DNA from: Peptoclostridium sp.
GTDB lineage: Bacteria; Bacillota; Clostridia; Peptostreptococcales; Peptostreptococcaceae
DNA length: 64,000 bases
NCBI RefSeq assembly: GCF_009881055.1
Contig: NZ_WXFG01000023.1
Span: 18,346 to 82,345 of the forward strand
Direction of reading: 5' to 3'
Shown here: one piece after another, positions 24,845-35,217 of the stretch
Layout: each line of letters opens with the position of its first letter
How positions within the stretch are numbered: the stretch's first letter is position 1
The notes under the pieces: model-generated
What the model saw: the letters and a program-made list of their open reading frames with translations, nothing else
The model's database searches: none
What the model was told of the DNA's origin: nothing
Translations under genes and position numbers: made by a program

Positions 24845-25042
24845 CTATACCAGCTTTTTGAGTTGCTCTTCTTTGTAGTTCACTTTTCTTGGGGCTGTGA
24901 AATCAACGTATATGACTTTGCCCATGTCCTTACATTTTACGCTTTTGCCTGATTTTGCACCAGCCTTCACGTCAGCTTTCTCTATTTTTAATATATTCTT
25001 TGTCTTTGTTTTGAAAACATCTATAAATGTCATCCAGTTCAT
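24845..25042 (-). CDS. Small basic protein, function unknown
   Basis: 65 residues, lysine-rich (KTKTKNILKIEKADVKAGAK, then GKVIYVDFTAPRKVNYKEEQ). A GAGGGGG site about 10 bases upstream of the ATG and a clear terminator downstream support a real gene. No domain recognised. Confidence 0.55.
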   Translation of the reverse strand: MNWMTFIDVFKTKTKNILKIEKADVKAGAKSGKSVKCKDMGKVIYVDFTAPRKVNYKEEQLKKLV

Positions 25043-25149
25043 AGCACGTCATCCCCCTCGAAGTATGTTTTTTTATTATACTTTATTATATACCTCCTTG
25101 TATATTTTTTAAACACGGAAATTTCAGAAAAATTCAAAAAACTTTCCGT

Positions 25150-25209
25150 GCAAAACTTTGCAAAACTGTGCAAAACATTGTGGAAACACTTGCAATACTT
25201 GTTTATAAT
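25150..25209 (+). promoter_or_regulatory. Promoter with three helically phased GCAAAAC repeats
   Basis: GCAAAAC occurs at 25150, 25160 and 25170, exactly 10 bases apart, immediately upstream of a likely promoter TGGAAA (25181-25186), 17-base spacer, TATAAT (25204-25209). Further upstream, CACGGAAA and TTTCCGTG form an inverted repeat (about 25114-25150). The start codon of the GGDEF-EAL gene is 103 bases downstream. Phased repeats beside a -35 suggest an activator site. Confidence 0.5.
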
Positions 25210-25311
25210 GTCTTTAAATAAAGTCAGATTGTTGCTAATCCAGTTCGTCACATGCGGATATTGCGTATTATTGCAATTCATATATCATGTAGTGCTTAGA
25301 AGGGGGATTTC

Positions 25312-27708
25312 ATGAAAAGCATCGAGAATTTGAAATCATGGATAGGTTATCGGCTATTTATTCTTTTCACACTGCTCATAGTAATTCCATTGACCATTGT
25401 GGGGATTGTTTCATACTCGAATTCCATACAAGTTATCGAGAAAAACCTTCAGCTTTACACAGAGCAGCTTATCGGTGAAACTGCTAATTCCATAAACATA
25501 TACTTTAATGAGGTTGAAAAAACAATGCTAAAAACCTCTAAGCAGCCAAGCGTAACCATGGCAGCATTAAAGCCCGATGCAGTGTCATCTGCAACACCAT
25601 CGGCGCCTCACGGAAACAACAATAACCAGGGAACCTCCGTCAAGACCAGATGGCTTATAGACGATTTTAAAAATTTGTTCAATTCTCACAATGACATAAA
25701 TCGCATATATCTGGCTACAGAATCCGGAAAGCTTTACTCCTATCCTTCTACAGCATTTGAAAAGGATTTTAAGCCTGCCGATGCGGGCTGGTACAAGAAA
25801 GCCATCGCTAAAAACGGCATCATTTGGGATTCTCCCTTCAAGGATTCCAAGACCGGCAACACACTTGTAACGACCGCAATTCCGGTGTATCCTGACGATG
25901 ACTCTGAAAAACAGCCAGTCGGTGTCCTTGCCATAGAAATTTCGCTCAATGAAATATCAGACAAGCTCAACGGCATGTATGTAGGCAAAATGAATTATCC
26001 GTATTTGCTTGATGAAAATGGCAGGATACTGGTCTATCCCGACAGACAGCTTCCGGATAAAAATATTCCTCGAACCGAAATCCTGAATGCCATAAATTCA
26101 AGCACCTCCAACAGCGTCAACTTCAAATGCGTCAACTCCGGAATTCTGCACAAGCAGTTCGCAGTGTTCAAAAAAATAGATTCCTTAGGCTGGACTCTGG
26201 TGGCTGACATACATATGGACGAACTGTCATCTGACGCCCACGCACTACTCTTCAACGTGCTCATTGTCGGCGGAATTACGCTGCTCATTGCCATACTTAT
26301 ATCCTCTCTTTTTTCAGGGGCTCTTACAGGCAACATAAAGCTGCTCATGGAGAAGATGCAAATTCAGGCGATTGAATTATCCAGAAAAAACAATGAGCTT
26401 GATTTCATAGCCAATCACGACCCGCTTACAGAGCTTCCAAACAGAAGGTTTTTGATGCGCAGGCTTGAATCTGCCCTTGAAGCAGCCCAGGCGCAGGACG
26501 GCATTCTTGCCTTGCTCTTCCTGGATCTTGACAGGTTCAAAAATATAAATGATTCTCTCGGGCATGACGTAGGCGACTTGCTTCTTGTGGCCGTATCCAA
26601 AAGGCTGCTTGAGAACGTAAGGGATACCGACACAGTTTGCCGGCAAGGCGGCGACGAGTTCATAGTGCTGATTGAGAATGCGCATGACAAATCGGAAATA
26701 TCGCATATTTCAAACAGGATACTCGAATCATTCAAGAAATCTTTTGTATTGAAAAACCACGAGATAAACGCCACAATCAGCGTTGGTGTTTCTGTATTCC
26801 CGGATGATGGAGATACTGCTGAAATGCTCATGAAATATACCGACATAGCAATGTATCATGCCAAGGAGAAGGGCAAAAACAACGTTCAATTCTTCAATAA
26901 GTCCATGAGTCATAAGGTATCGAGAAAATCATCGCTCGAGAGCGACCTGCACAAGGCTCTTGAATATGGCGAGTTTTCCCTCAACTACCAGCCTCAGTTC
27001 GAGCTTAACACCGGGGATATCACAGGCATGGAGGCTCTGCTTAGATGGAGCCATCCAAGACTTGGAAGCATTCCTCCAAACGAGTTCATACCGCTCGCCG
27101 AGGATTCCGGCCTCATTATTCCTATAGGAAAATGGGTGCTTGAAACCGCATGCACCCAGGCCAAGAGGCTATATGACGGGGGACTTGAGATAAAGACAGC
27201 CGTCAATATATCGCCTTGTCAGTTTGTACAGCCTGGGTTTGTTGAAATGGTGAGCAGGGTTCTTGATGAAACTCAGCTCAAGCCTCATCTTCTGCAGCTT
27301 GAAATAACAGAGGGCATAGCCATATATAATGAGGAGCACACTATCTCCGTCCTGGAGCAGCTCAAAGCAATGGGCGTAACAACATCCATAGACGATTTCG
27401 GAACGGGGTATTCCTCGCTTTCGCTGCTTAGGAAACTGCCCATACAGACTCTAAAAATCGACAGGTCGTTCATAAGCGGCGTGCCTGAAAATCTCGACGA
27501 CATATCTATAATTAATGCTATAACGGCAATGGCCAAAAACCTGCGCCTCGACATAATAGCCGAAGGCGTTGAGGAGGCCGCACAGATGGATTTCCTAAGG
27601 AGCATAGGCTGCGACAAGGTTCAGGGCTACTATACGGGAAGGCCTGTTCCGGCCGAGGAGTTCGAGGAAAGGTTCCTCACGGCGGGCTACGCTGATTCAA
27701 ATCTATAA
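25312..27708 (+). CDS. Membrane GGDEF-EAL protein with extracellular Cache sensor
   Basis: 798 residues with AGGGGGAT before the ATG. Membrane helix about 13-35, extracellular dCache-like sensor about 40-310, second helix about 312-335. GGDEF domain with intact GGDEF (446-450) and an inhibitory I-site RDTD (437-440) at the standard five-residue spacing; EAL domain with EAL at 574-576 and DFGTGYSSL. Both domains therefore look able to make and break cyclic di-GMP, and the balance would depend on the sensor. The ligand is unknown. Single-gene unit. Confidence 0.93.
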   Translation: MKSIENLKSWIGYRLFILFTLLIVIPLTIVGIVSYSNSIQVIEKNLQLYTEQLIGETANSINIYFNEVEKTMLKTSKQPSVTMAALKPDAVSSATPSAPHGNNNNQGTSVKTRWLIDDFKNLFNSHNDINRIYLATESGKLYSYPSTAFEKDFKPADAGWYKKAIAKNGIIWDSPFKDSKTGNTLVTTAIPVYPDDDSEKQPVGVLAIEISLNEISDKLNGMYVGKMNYPYLLDENGRILVYPDRQLPDKNIPRTEILNAINSSTSNSVNFKCVNSGILHKQFAVFKKIDSLGWTLVADIHMDELSSDAHALLFNVLIVGGITLLIAILISSLFSGALTGNIKLLMEKMQIQAIELSRKNNELDFIANHDPLTELPNRRFLMRRLESALEAAQAQDGILALLFLDLDRFKNINDSLGHDVGDLLLVAVSKRLLENVRDTDTVCRQGGDEFIVLIENAHDKSEISHISNRILESFKKSFVLKNHEINATISVGVSVFPDDGDTAEMLMKYTDIAMYHAKEKGKNNVQFFNKSMSHKVSRKSSLESDLHKALEYGEFSLNYQPQFELNTGDITGMEALLRWSHPRLGSIPPNEFIPLAEDSGLIIPIGKWVLETACTQAKRLYDGGLEIKTAVNISPCQFVQPGFVEMVSRVLDETQLKPHLLQLEITEGIAIYNEEHTISVLEQLKAMGVTTSIDDFGTGYSSLSLLRKLPIQTLKIDRSFISGVPENLDDISIINAITAMAKNLRLDIIAEGVEEAAQMDFLRSIGCDKVQGYYTGRPVPAEEFEERFLTAGYADSNL

Positions 27709-27715
27709 AAACAAA

Positions 27716-27766
27716 TAAAGGCAGCTGCCAAGCTAATTTCAGATTAGCTCGGCAGCTGCCTTTTCA
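27716..27766. terminator. Bidirectional terminator between the GGDEF-EAL gene and accA
   Basis: AAAGGCAGCTGCC and AGCTAAT pair with ATTAGCT and GGCAGCTGCCTTTT around a TTCAG loop. T-rich tails on both sides serve both convergent genes. Confidence 0.85.
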
Positions 27767-27837
27767 ATTTCATCATGTTCATTATGGTCAATGCACAAGT
27801 TGCTTGCAATATGTTCACAAGCTCGTGACTGGCACCG

Positions 27838-28788
27838 CTACATCCACTTGCCCATTTTTCTTATCTTTTCGTATCTCTCTTCCGCCAGCTCTTCTCCACG
27901 CATTGCTGAGAGCTTTTCGAGACAGCCTGTTATATACGCTTTTATCCTCGATGCCGTGAGGTCGACATCCTTGTGGGCTCCGCCCAGGGGCTCTTCTATT
28001 ATGTCGTCTATTATGCCTAGCCCTATAAGGTCCTGTGCTGTAAGCTTCATCATGCTTGCGGCCTCGGATGCCTTTGAGGCGTCCTTCCAGAGTATGCTCG
28101 ATAGGCCTTCCGGCGATATTACAGAGTACACAGAGTGCTCCAGCATTGCTATGCGGTTGCCTACGCCCAGCGCCAGCGCTCCGCCGCTTCCGCCTTCGCC
28201 TATTACTATGGCTATGACAGGAGTCCTCAGCCTGCTCATTTCAAGCAGGTTCCTGGCTATTGCCTCTCCCTGGCCCCTTTCCTCGGCTCCCAGTCCGCAG
28301 AAGGCTCCCGGGGTGTTTATGAGAGTCACTATAGGCCTTTTGAATTTCTCGGCCTGCTTCATGAGCCTCAGCGCCTTTCTGTAGCCCTCGGGGTGGGGCA
28401 TTCCGAAGTTGCGCATTATGTTGTCCTTTGTGTCCTTGCCCTTTTGGTGGCCAATTATAGTCACAGGCGTGCCGTCTATTATACCCAGACCGCCCACTAT
28501 TGCGCGGTCGTCGGCGTAGAGCTTGTCGCCGTGGAGCTCTATGAATTCGCTTGTTATCCTCTCGATGTAGTCAAGCGTCGTAGGCCTTTCAGGATGCCTT
28601 GCGAGCTTTAGCTTCTGTGACGGCTGAAGGTGCTTGTATATGTCGTCCTTCATTGAAGCGGCCTTTTTCGAGAGCATTTCTATCTCGCCCGAGAGGTCGA
28701 CTCCTGTCTCCTCCACCAGTGTTTTGAGCTCCTTTATCTTCTCCTCCAGCTGGAGTACCGGCCCGTCGAATTCGTTCCTACTTGTCAT
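27838..28788 (-). CDS. accA: Acetyl-CoA carboxylase carboxyltransferase subunit alpha
   Basis: 316 residues from the ATG at 28788, which overlaps the end of accD and has TGGAGGTGA upstream. Visible AccA features: the helical N-terminus, [26 protein letters not shown] and the oxyanion-forming [14 protein letters not shown]. With AccD it transfers the carboxyl group from biotin to acetyl-CoA, giving malonyl-CoA. Last gene of accB-accC-accD-accA. Confidence 0.96.
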   Translation of the reverse strand: MTSRNEFDGPVLQLEEKIKELKTLVEETGVDLSGEIEMLSKKAASMKDDIYKHLQPSQKLKLARHPERPTTLDYIERITSEFIELHGDKLYADDRAIVGGLGIIDGTPVTIIGHQKGKDTKDNIMRNFGMPHPEGYRKALRLMKQAEKFKRPIVTLINTPGAFCGLGAEERGQGEAIARNLLEMSRLRTPVIAIVIGEGGSGGALALGVGNRIAMLEHSVYSVISPEGLSSILWKDASKASEAASMMKLTAQDLIGLGIIDDIIEEPLGGAHKDVDLTASRIKAYITGCLEKLSAMRGEELAEERYEKIRKMGKWM

Positions 28789-29719
28789 CGAGTTCACCTC
28801 CAGTAGAATGGATTGCAAGCAGCTTGCCTATGAAGTCCTTCATGTCGCCTCTTTCAACAATAGTGTCCACAAAGCCCTTGTCCTGAAGGAACTCGGCTCT
28901 TTGGAAGCCCTCAGGGAGCTTTTGCCTTATCGTCTGCTCTATTACCCTTGGTCCTGCAAAGCCAATGAGCGCCTTAGGCTCGGCCACTATTATGTCGCCA
29001 AGCATCGCAAAAGAGGCAGTAACGCCTCCCGTTGTAGGGTCCGTCAGCACGGATATATACAGCAGTCCCGCGTCGTCGAGCTTTCCGAGCGCCGCGGAGG
29101 TCTTTGCCATTTGCATGAGCGAAAGCATGCCCTCCTGCATCCTGGCTCCGCCCGATGTCGAGAATATGACTACCGGAAGCCTTTTTTCAATGGCCTTTTC
29201 CACGGCTCTTGATATCTTTTCTCCGACTACAGATCCCATGCTGCCCATCATGAAAAGCGAGTCCATTACGCAAATAACGCAGCTTTGGCCGGAGACTTTG
29301 CACTCTCCCGTAACTACGGCCTCGTCCAGGCCTGACTTTTCGGCCGCGTCCCTTAGCTTGTCGTCGTAGCTTGCAAATTCAAGGGCGTTGACAGTCCTTA
29401 TGATTGTGTCATACTCCCTGAAGCTGCCGGCATCCGCTGTTATCTGTATCCTTCTTCTGGCTCCCAGCCTTGTGTGGTGAGAGCACTCGGGGCACACTCC
29501 CAGATTGTCTGATAGAGCCTGCTTTTCGATTACCGCCGAGCAGGAAGGGCATGACATGTGATTCTCGTCCAGTTGCACCTGTGGCTTTTGCGGCTCCGCC
29601 TGAGCTTTTGGAGCTTCCTGCGGCTCGTCTGCTGGCTTTTCCTTTTGAACATTTATGACAGCGTAGCCTTTTTCATGATGGCTTTTTTGACTTTTCTTAG
29701 TAAAGAGGTCCTTTAGCAA
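28778..29719 (-). CDS. accD: Acetyl-CoA carboxylase carboxyltransferase subunit beta
   Basis: 313 residues starting at a TTG (29717-29719) with GAGGTG 8 bases upstream. A four-cysteine zinc ribbon (C57, C60, C76, C79) is followed by the crotonase-fold carboxyltransferase with [20 protein letters not shown] and GPRVIEQTI. The linker before the zinc ribbon is rich in Pro, Ala and Gln (about residues 28-50). Partner of AccA; the two genes overlap. Confidence 0.96.
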   Translation of the reverse strand: MLKDLFTKKSQKSHHEKGYAVINVQKEKPADEPQEAPKAQAEPQKPQVQLDENHMSCPSCSAVIEKQALSDNLGVCPECSHHTRLGARRRIQITADAGSFREYDTIIRTVNALEFASYDDKLRDAAEKSGLDEAVVTGECKVSGQSCVICVMDSLFMMGSMGSVVGEKISRAVEKAIEKRLPVVIFSTSGGARMQEGMLSLMQMAKTSAALGKLDDAGLLYISVLTDPTTGGVTASFAMLGDIIVAEPKALIGFAGPRVIEQTIRQKLPEGFQRAEFLQDKGFVDTIVERGDMKDFIGKLLAIHSTGGELDDK

Positions 29720-29741
29720 TTCAATTCACCTCGCCTGTTTC

Positions 29742-31097
29742 TTATTTGTGGCCTGCGCCGAACATCTTTCTATCTATGAAGCCCGTGTCGAACTTGTTTT
29801 CCACGAAAAACTCGTCGCTGAGTATTTCCCTCTGGAAGTCTATGTTTGTCTCAATGCCCATTACGATAGTCTCGTCGAGCACTCTTTTCATCCTGCTTAT
29901 GGCTTCGTGCCTGTTTCTGCCCCACACTATGAGCTTGCCTATCATGGAGTCGTACGTAGGGGGTATCCTGTAGCCGCTGTATATGTGCGAGTCGACCCTC
30001 ACGCCATATCCGCCCGGGAAGTAAAAGTCGCTTACCGTTCCAGGGCATGGCCTGAAGCCGTGGCTGACGTCCTCCGCGTTGACTCTGCACTCTATGGCGT
30101 GGCCGTTTATCTTTATGTCCTCCTGCGTGAAGGACAGCTTTTCGCCTGAGGCTATGTTTATTTGCTCTCTTACTATGTCCACGCCCGTTACCATCTCTGT
30201 TACGGGATGCTCGACCTGTATTCTCGTGTTCATCTCTATGAAGTAGAAGTTCTTGTCCTTGTCCACCAGGAACTCTATTGTGCCGGCGTTGACGTAGCCC
30301 ACAGCCTTGGCTCCCTTCACAGCGGCCTCTCCCATCATGCTTCTTATGTCATCGTCAAGGAGCGCGCTTGGGGCTTCCTCCAGCACCTTCTGGTTTCTTC
30401 TCTGGAGCGAGCAGTCCCTCTCGCCAAGATGTACTACATTGCCGTGAGAATCCGCGATTATCTGCACCTCTATGTGCCTTGGATTCTCAATGAGCTTCTC
30501 GACGTACATGGAGTTGTCTCCAAAGGCCATGGCCGATTCCGACTGGGCGACGCTAAAGCCCTTTATGAACTCGTCCCTGTTTCTGGCGACTCTCATGCCT
30601 CTTCCGCCGCCGCCGCTTACTGCCTTAATCATGACAGGGAAGCCTATCTTCTCGGCCTCCAAAAGAGCTTCTTTGGCGTCTGTGATGCTGCCTTCAGTTC
30701 CCGGAACTACGGGAACCCCCGCTTCTATCATCGTTTTTCTGGCCTGGGCCTTGTCGCCCATTTTTATTATGTGGTCCTCTGTAGGGCCGATGAATATTAT
30801 GTCCTCGTCCCTGCACCTTTTGACGAAGGTCGGGTTTTCCGAGAGGAAGCCATAGCCCGGATGTATGGCATCGGCGCCCTTGATTAGCGCGGCGCTTATT
30901 ATGCTGTCCATGTTGAGATAGCTCTTTGTCGAAATTGCCGGACCTATGCATATCGCCTCGTCGGCTATGTGCACGTGAAGAGAATCCCTGTCCATTTCCG
31001 AATAGACGGCGACAGTCTTTATGCCCATCTCCTTACAGGCCCTTATTATCCTTACTGCTATTTCACCCCTGTTTGCAACGAGTACCTTGCTTATCAT
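29742..31097 (-). CDS. accC: Biotin carboxylase subunit of acetyl-CoA carboxylase
   Basis: 451 residues with AGGAGGT upstream. ATP-grasp enzyme with [20 protein letters not shown] at the N-terminus, the glycine loop [12 protein letters not shown], and [15 protein letters not shown] containing the catalytic Glu and Arg. It carboxylates the biotin of AccB using bicarbonate and ATP. Four bases separate it from accB. Confidence 0.97.
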   Translation of the reverse strand: MISKVLVANRGEIAVRIIRACKEMGIKTVAVYSEMDRDSLHVHIADEAICIGPAISTKSYLNMDSIISAALIKGADAIHPGYGFLSENPTFVKRCRDEDIIFIGPTEDHIIKMGDKAQARKTMIEAGVPVVPGTEGSITDAKEALLEAEKIGFPVMIKAVSGGGGRGMRVARNRDEFIKGFSVAQSESAMAFGDNSMYVEKLIENPRHIEVQIIADSHGNVVHLGERDCSLQRRNQKVLEEAPSALLDDDIRSMMGEAAVKGAKAVGYVNAGTIEFLVDKDKNFYFIEMNTRIQVEHPVTEMVTGVDIVREQINIASGEKLSFTQEDIKINGHAIECRVNAEDVSHGFRPCPGTVSDFYFPGGYGVRVDSHIYSGYRIPPTYDSMIGKLIVWGRNRHEAISRMKRVLDETIVMGIETNIDFQREILSDEFFVENKFDTGFIDRKMFGAGHK

Positions 31098-31101
31098 AAG
31101 T

Positions 31102-31575
31102 CTACCTCCTGATTTTCATAAGAGGCTGACCGTATTCTACAATATCCTCGTTTTGAACTAGTATCTCGACTATTTCGCCCGCTTCTTCGCTTTCTATCTC
31201 GTTCATTATCTTCATGGCTTCTATTATGCAGAGCGTGTCACCCTTGGCAACCTTGTCGCCAACCTTTACGAACGCAGGAGTTCCCGGGCTTGAAGATCCG
31301 TAGAAGGTTCCCACTATAGGCGATTTGACTATGTAGAGATCTTCTGCAACAGCAACCGGAGCCGCTTCTACCGCAGCTGCCGGCGCTGCTGGGGCTGACG
31401 CTGCAACGGCGGCTTTTGGAGCCTCGATAGTCTGGTATACTGCAGCCGGAGCGGCTGAAGCAACCTCTGCTGTCTTGCTTATCTTTATCTTTAAGCTGCC
31501 TTCTTCCATTTCGAATTTTTGTATACTGCTGGCATCCAGCGCGTGTATTAGCTCTTTTATATCTTTAATATCCAC
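31102..31575 (-). CDS. accB: Biotin carboxyl carrier protein
   Basis: 157 residues from a GTG start (31573-31575) with GGAGGTAAAAACT just upstream. An N-terminal helix, an Ala/Pro-rich linker (about 36-76) and a biotinyl domain with Lys122 in the [11 protein letters not shown] motif. First gene of the acc operon, directly behind the promoter and FapR-like box. Confidence 0.96.
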   Translation of the reverse strand: MDIKDIKELIHALDASSIQKFEMEEGSLKIKISKTAEVASAAPAAVYQTIEAPKAAVAASAPAAPAAAVEAAPVAVAEDLYIVKSPIVGTFYGSSSPGTPAFVKVGDKVAKGDTLCIIEAMKIMNEIESEEAGEIVEILVQNEDIVEYGQPLMKIRR

Positions 31576-31631
31576 AGTTTTTACCTCCGAATTTGCATGA
31601 TTTCGATTATCCGAGAAATCATGACTTGATT

Positions 31632-31648
31632 TTAGTATCTGGTGCTAA
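31632..31648. promoter_or_regulatory. FapR-box-like palindrome before accB
   Basis: TTAGTATCTGGTGCTAA is a near-palindrome matching the Firmicute FapR operator pattern (TTAGTACC-TGATACTAA type). It lies between the promoter and the accB start, where a bound repressor would block transcription. FapR releases DNA on binding malonyl-CoA, the product of this operon. The regulator gene itself is not in the window. Confidence 0.65.
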
Positions 31649-31665
31649 TTTGACATATGTAAAAT

Positions 31666-31694
31666 ATTATATCAATTTTCACAGGTTTTTTCAA
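31666..31694 (-). promoter_or_regulatory. Promoter of the acc operon
   Basis: On the minus strand TTGAAA (31689-31694), a 17-base spacer and TATAAT (31666-31671), about 90 bases upstream of the accB start. Confidence 0.8.
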
Positions 31695-31772
31695 TCTTAT
31701 CGGCATTTCTGATTGACACACAGAAACTCATTATACCACAAAACGGCATGAGAAATGAATCCGTAAGCCAGG

Positions 31773-31813
31773 GGGACGGTTCTCTTGGCCCAAAAAGACA
31801 AGAGAACCGTCCC
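31773..31813. repeat. REP-like hairpin, GGGACGGTTCTCTTG type
   Basis: A perfect 15-base inverted repeat: GGGACGGTTCTCTTG (31773-31787) and CAAGAGAACCGTCCC (31799-31813). Related sequence occurs at 54697-54712, 63832-63877 and, shortened, near 47560-47575, so it is a dispersed repeat. No T-run follows, so it is not a typical terminator. Confidence 0.75.
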
Positions 31814-31850
31814 TGTGGCTATGCTCAGAATCATCATGTGAAAACCCCTT

Positions 31851-33407
31851 CTATCTCTTTTGAAGGGCTTTTTCTATCTCCTCTATTGTGTGCTCCAGGA
31901 CCTTGACTCTGGCGTACCTTTTGCAGTTGGACTCTACTATTGTCCATGGGGCGAAGGTTGTGCTTGTCCTAAAGAGCATCTCGTCGACGGCGTCCTTGTA
32001 GCTGTCCCAGTTGTACCTGTTGCGCCAGTCCTCGTCCGATATCTTCCAAGTCTTGTTTGGGTCCGACTCCCTCTCTTGGAAGCGCTTCAGTTGCTCGTCC
32101 CGGTCTATGTGTATCCAGTATTTGAGGAACACCGTGCCGAAGTTGACTATGTGCTCTTCCATGTCGTTTATCTCCCTGTAGGCCCGCTTCCACTCGGCCT
32201 CGCTGCAGTAGCCCTCTACGCGCTCGACAAGTACTCTTCCATACCAGCTCCGGTCGAATATCGCTATGTGGCCTGTTTTGGGCATCTCTCTCCAGAACCG
32301 CCACAGGTAGTGGTGGTTTTTTTCGGTGTCGTCGGGAGAGCTTATCGGCACGACATCGTATCCCCTTGGGTCCAGCGATGCAGCCAGGCGCTTTATGTTG
32401 CCGCCCTTGCCTGCCGCGTCCCAGCCTTCATATGCTATGACGACGGGGATCTTGGCCCTGTAGAGCTCGTTGCCGAGCAGCCTCATTTTGCACTGCAGCT
32501 TGTCTATTCGTTTTTCATACTCCTGCTTGTCCATTGAAAGCGAGAGATCAACCTTGTCTATAACCGAAGATTTGAGGCCGCTCACTCTTAGAATTGAGCC
32601 GTTTTCGGGATTTTCTCCCGGAGCCTGGTTTCTCATTTTTCTTATCATCTGGGCGTTTGCGACGAGCTCCCTTTGCCTGTCTATCCTTGCAAGCCCGGAT
32701 TCCATTCCCTCTATGAAGCTCATAAGCGTCTTTATTATCCCGAATCTGTAATCCTCGCACTCGACTATTGTCCAGGGCGCCCGCTCTGTGTCGGTCTCCT
32801 CTATGGCCCTTTGCATGGCCTGCATGTAGACGTCGTATTTTTTGTTCTGTCGCTTGTCGGCCTCTCTTATTCTCCATGCGGTGGCAGGATTTTTCTCCAT
32901 GCGCTCCTGCCTTTTTTTCTGCTCATCCTTGCTTATGTGGAGAAAGAACTTGAGTATTATGAAGCCGTCCTCATAGAGCACCCTTTCGAAGGAGTTTATC
33001 TCGCCGTATGAGGTTTCGAGGGCTTTGCCCTTCACGTTGCCTTCGGCTGCATCGTCCATTATCCGCCTGTACCAGCTCCTGTCGAATACTGCCATGTCGC
33101 CTTTTTCGGGCGTCTTTATCCAGAATCGCCAAAGAAAAGGCCTTCTCATCTCTTCTTCGTTTTCCTCCTGCATTGTGATTACGCTGAAATATCTGGGATT
33201 CATGGGGAGTATGAGCTCGTTTATTATTCGCCCCTTGCCCGATGCGTCCCAGCCCTCGAATACTACTATTACAGGCACCTCCTTGTCCTTGGCCTCGCGC
33301 TGGAGCTGGCCGAGGCGTATTTCTATGTCCTTCATTAGCGCTTTGTATTCCTTCTTGTCGATTTGCTTTGACAGGTCTATCTTCTCGAACATATACTCCG
33401 GATGCAT
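31851..33407 (-). CDS. pap: Polyphosphate kinase 2, two-domain (polyphosphate:AMP phosphotransferase type)
   Basis: 518 residues with two PPK2 domains: about 5-240 with Walker A GWDASGKG and lid DRSWYRRIMDD, and about 280-515 with GWDAAGKG and DRSWYGRVLVERV. Two-domain PPK2 enzymes transfer phosphate from polyphosphate to AMP to give ADP. The start is uncertain: neither ATG 33407 nor the in-frame ATG at 33392 has well-spaced ribosome binding sequence, while a good GGGAGGTG at about 33434 is followed by an out-of-frame GTG. Transcribed alone. Confidence 0.9.
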   Translation of the reverse strand: MHPEYMFEKIDLSKQIDKKEYKALMKDIEIRLGQLQREAKDKEVPVIVVFEGWDASGKGRIINELILPMNPRYFSVITMQEENEEEMRRPFLWRFWIKTPEKGDMAVFDRSWYRRIMDDAAEGNVKGKALETSYGEINSFERVLYEDGFIILKFFLHISKDEQKKRQERMEKNPATAWRIREADKRQNKKYDVYMQAMQRAIEETDTERAPWTIVECEDYRFGIIKTLMSFIEGMESGLARIDRQRELVANAQMIRKMRNQAPGENPENGSILRVSGLKSSVIDKVDLSLSMDKQEYEKRIDKLQCKMRLLGNELYRAKIPVVIAYEGWDAAGKGGNIKRLAASLDPRGYDVVPISSPDDTEKNHHYLWRFWREMPKTGHIAIFDRSWYGRVLVERVEGYCSEAEWKRAYREINDMEEHIVNFGTVFLKYWIHIDRDEQLKRFQERESDPNKTWKISDEDWRNRYNWDSYKDAVDEMLFRTSTTFAPWTIVESNCKRYARVKVLEHTIEEIEKALQKR

Positions 33408-33537
33408 GCCTTTTTGGCCGCTCCGGCTTCACCTCCCTGCTTGTGGTTAATTCTTTTTTTTATACCCTTTATTCGGGGTATAAAATACTTATAGTATACA
33501 TGTGTGTGAATCCATCTGAATAAATGTCCTTTGAGAT

Positions 33538-34004
33538 ATAATCCGATGAAAAATCCGGTCTTATGTCTCGTTTTCGAGGCTGCAAGGGCTTTCATATTTC
33601 AAAGCTCTTGAATTTTGAGAACTCGCTTCGCTCAGACACTCAAAATTCTGCGGCTTTGTACATATGATTCGCCTGCAACCTCAGCAAAACAAGCCTCAAT
33701 AAGACCTGGCTTTGTTTCATCGGATTACGCTGCAAAACACGCTGATATCCCATGATTGCGGATGCGCATCAGGCCTAGCATTCTTTCATAGCATTTGCGC
33801 AATTCTTCCGATGGAGCTCCGAGTAAAAGTTAGGCCTGGTTTAATGAATTTTGGAAGATTTCTTGGCGCAGTGAAAGCTTGAAGTCATAGCGGTTTTGAG
33901 TGTCTGAGCGTAGCGAGTTCTCAAAACCCATGACATTCGAGCCGGAATGAGCCAAGTAGAAATCTCAAAATGAAATTTAAAGGCCGGCTTTCATCGGAGC
34001 TCAC
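33538..34004 (-). repeat. Composite hairpin element, copy A (inverted relative to copy B)
   Basis: 467 bases bounded by ATAATCCGATGAAAA at 33538 and TTTCATCGGAGCTC at 34004. It contains two modules, each a long imperfect hairpin. One, 33538-33727, has TCCGATGAAA ends and a centre with arms GAATTTTGAG/CTCAAAATTC (33610-33648). The other, about 33808-34004, centres on arms GTCAT..GGTTTTGAG / CTCAAAACC..ATGAC (33884-33934). Both loops carry TGTCTGAGCGNAGCGAGTT. Nothing else is seen in the 630-base gap 33408-34037. Confidence 0.8.
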
Positions 34005-34037
34005 CTTTGTACGCATTCTACTAAAGGAGTGATTGAA

Positions 34038-35045
34038 TTGAAACGAACGTATATACTGACTTTAGCTTTGATTGTTGTTATGACGCTTGCGGGGTGCAAG
34101 GCGGAGCCCCCGATGGATACTCTCAGGAAGGCTATGGACAAGACGCTTCAGATTGAAAGCGCCAGGCAGGATTTTTCTGTGGATATGAAAATGGATCTTG
34201 GCGGAGCTTCTGAGGAGGAGCAGCAGGCCCTTTCGCTTATGCGCAATGTGACTTTAAGGAGCGAGATTGCCTATATATCTGCAGGCGCCGAATCTGCCGG
34301 GGATTTTTCAGTTCACTCCGACGGCATAACCTACGAGGGCCAAATTTTCACTCAGGGCGGCAAGTCTATAATGAAGCTGCCTGCTATGGACAAGTATTTG
34401 GTTTTTGATTCAACGGGCTACAGCAAGGAAGATATTGATGACATGAAGGAGCTCAGCGCCCAGCTTTCTACTATAATGCTTGAGACTGTGGGAGAAGATG
34501 CGATAACGCTCGAGAAGAACGTGGCTACAGAGTCGCCGCAGGGGAGCTTCAAGGGCAAGCGCATAAGCTTTTCAATGAGCGACACTCAGCTCAAGGATTT
34601 TGTGAAGAAGGCGGCTTTCCTCATTGTCGAAAACGACTCTTTCAAGAAGAATATGAAGGAGAGCATACGTATGCAAATGCAGATGCAGGGTGAGGTGTAC
34701 AGCGAAGCTGAGGCCGAAAAAAGGCTGAGGGAGTTCCAGGACGAGCTTGAAACCGGCGTGGACCAGCTCTACAAGGTTGTGCAGTTCGACGGCATGAGCG
34801 TTGATTACATCATAGATAAGGACTACAACATAAGAAGTTCGAAAATGAAGCTCAAGATGAGAGTCGACGATCCTCAGACCTCCAGATATGTTGACATGAC
34901 GTTCGACATGGATTCAAATCTGTGGGATATAGGCGATAAGATGAAGCTGGACATTCCAAAAGTCACCTCTGAAAATTCAGTGGACTGGGGTGAAGCGGAC
35001 GGCTTTATGACTCCTGTTCCCGAAGCATCTGTTCAACAGCAGTAG
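34038..35045 (+). CDS. Lipoprotein of unknown function
   Basis: 335 residues from a TTG at 34038, 8 bases after AAAGGAG. The lipobox TLAGC puts the lipid-bearing cysteine at residue 20. The mature part (MDTLRKAMDKTLQIESARQD...) has the alternating beta pattern of LolA/LppX-like clostridial lipoproteins of the DUF6612 kind; this assignment is tentative. The C-terminal region has acidic helices (YSEAEAEKRLREFQDELETG). Probably attached to the outer face of the membrane. Confidence 0.75.
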   Translation: MKRTYILTLALIVVMTLAGCKAEPPMDTLRKAMDKTLQIESARQDFSVDMKMDLGGASEEEQQALSLMRNVTLRSEIAYISAGAESAGDFSVHSDGITYEGQIFTQGGKSIMKLPAMDKYLVFDSTGYSKEDIDDMKELSAQLSTIMLETVGEDAITLEKNVATESPQGSFKGKRISFSMSDTQLKDFVKKAAFLIVENDSFKKNMKESIRMQMQMQGEVYSEAEAEKRLREFQDELETGVDQLYKVVQFDGMSVDYIIDKDYNIRSSKMKLKMRVDDPQTSRYVDMTFDMDSNLWDIGDKMKLDIPKVTSENSVDWGEADGFMTPVPEASVQQQ

Positions 35046-35217
35046 CTGCCTGCCGTCAGGCGGATTCAACAGGCTCAGGCCAGGTGCATTGTTAATTATG
35101 TTAACTTCGCGCGAAATTGTGGAATTTGGAGTTTCAAGGTAGTATAATGGTTTTAGGGACAATGTCCTTGGCTCGTAACATTACACTGTATAAAACACTG
35201 TAAAAGGGGGCTTGCGA

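Noticed and set aside
30162..30887. Long plus-strand frame (241 codons) inside accC
   Set aside because: Antisense to a clear biotin carboxylase; no ribosome binding site or domain.
33434..33440. Good ribosome binding site GGGAGGTG followed by GTG upstream of the polyphosphate kinase
   Set aside because: That GTG is out of frame with the kinase and its frame has no recognisable product.
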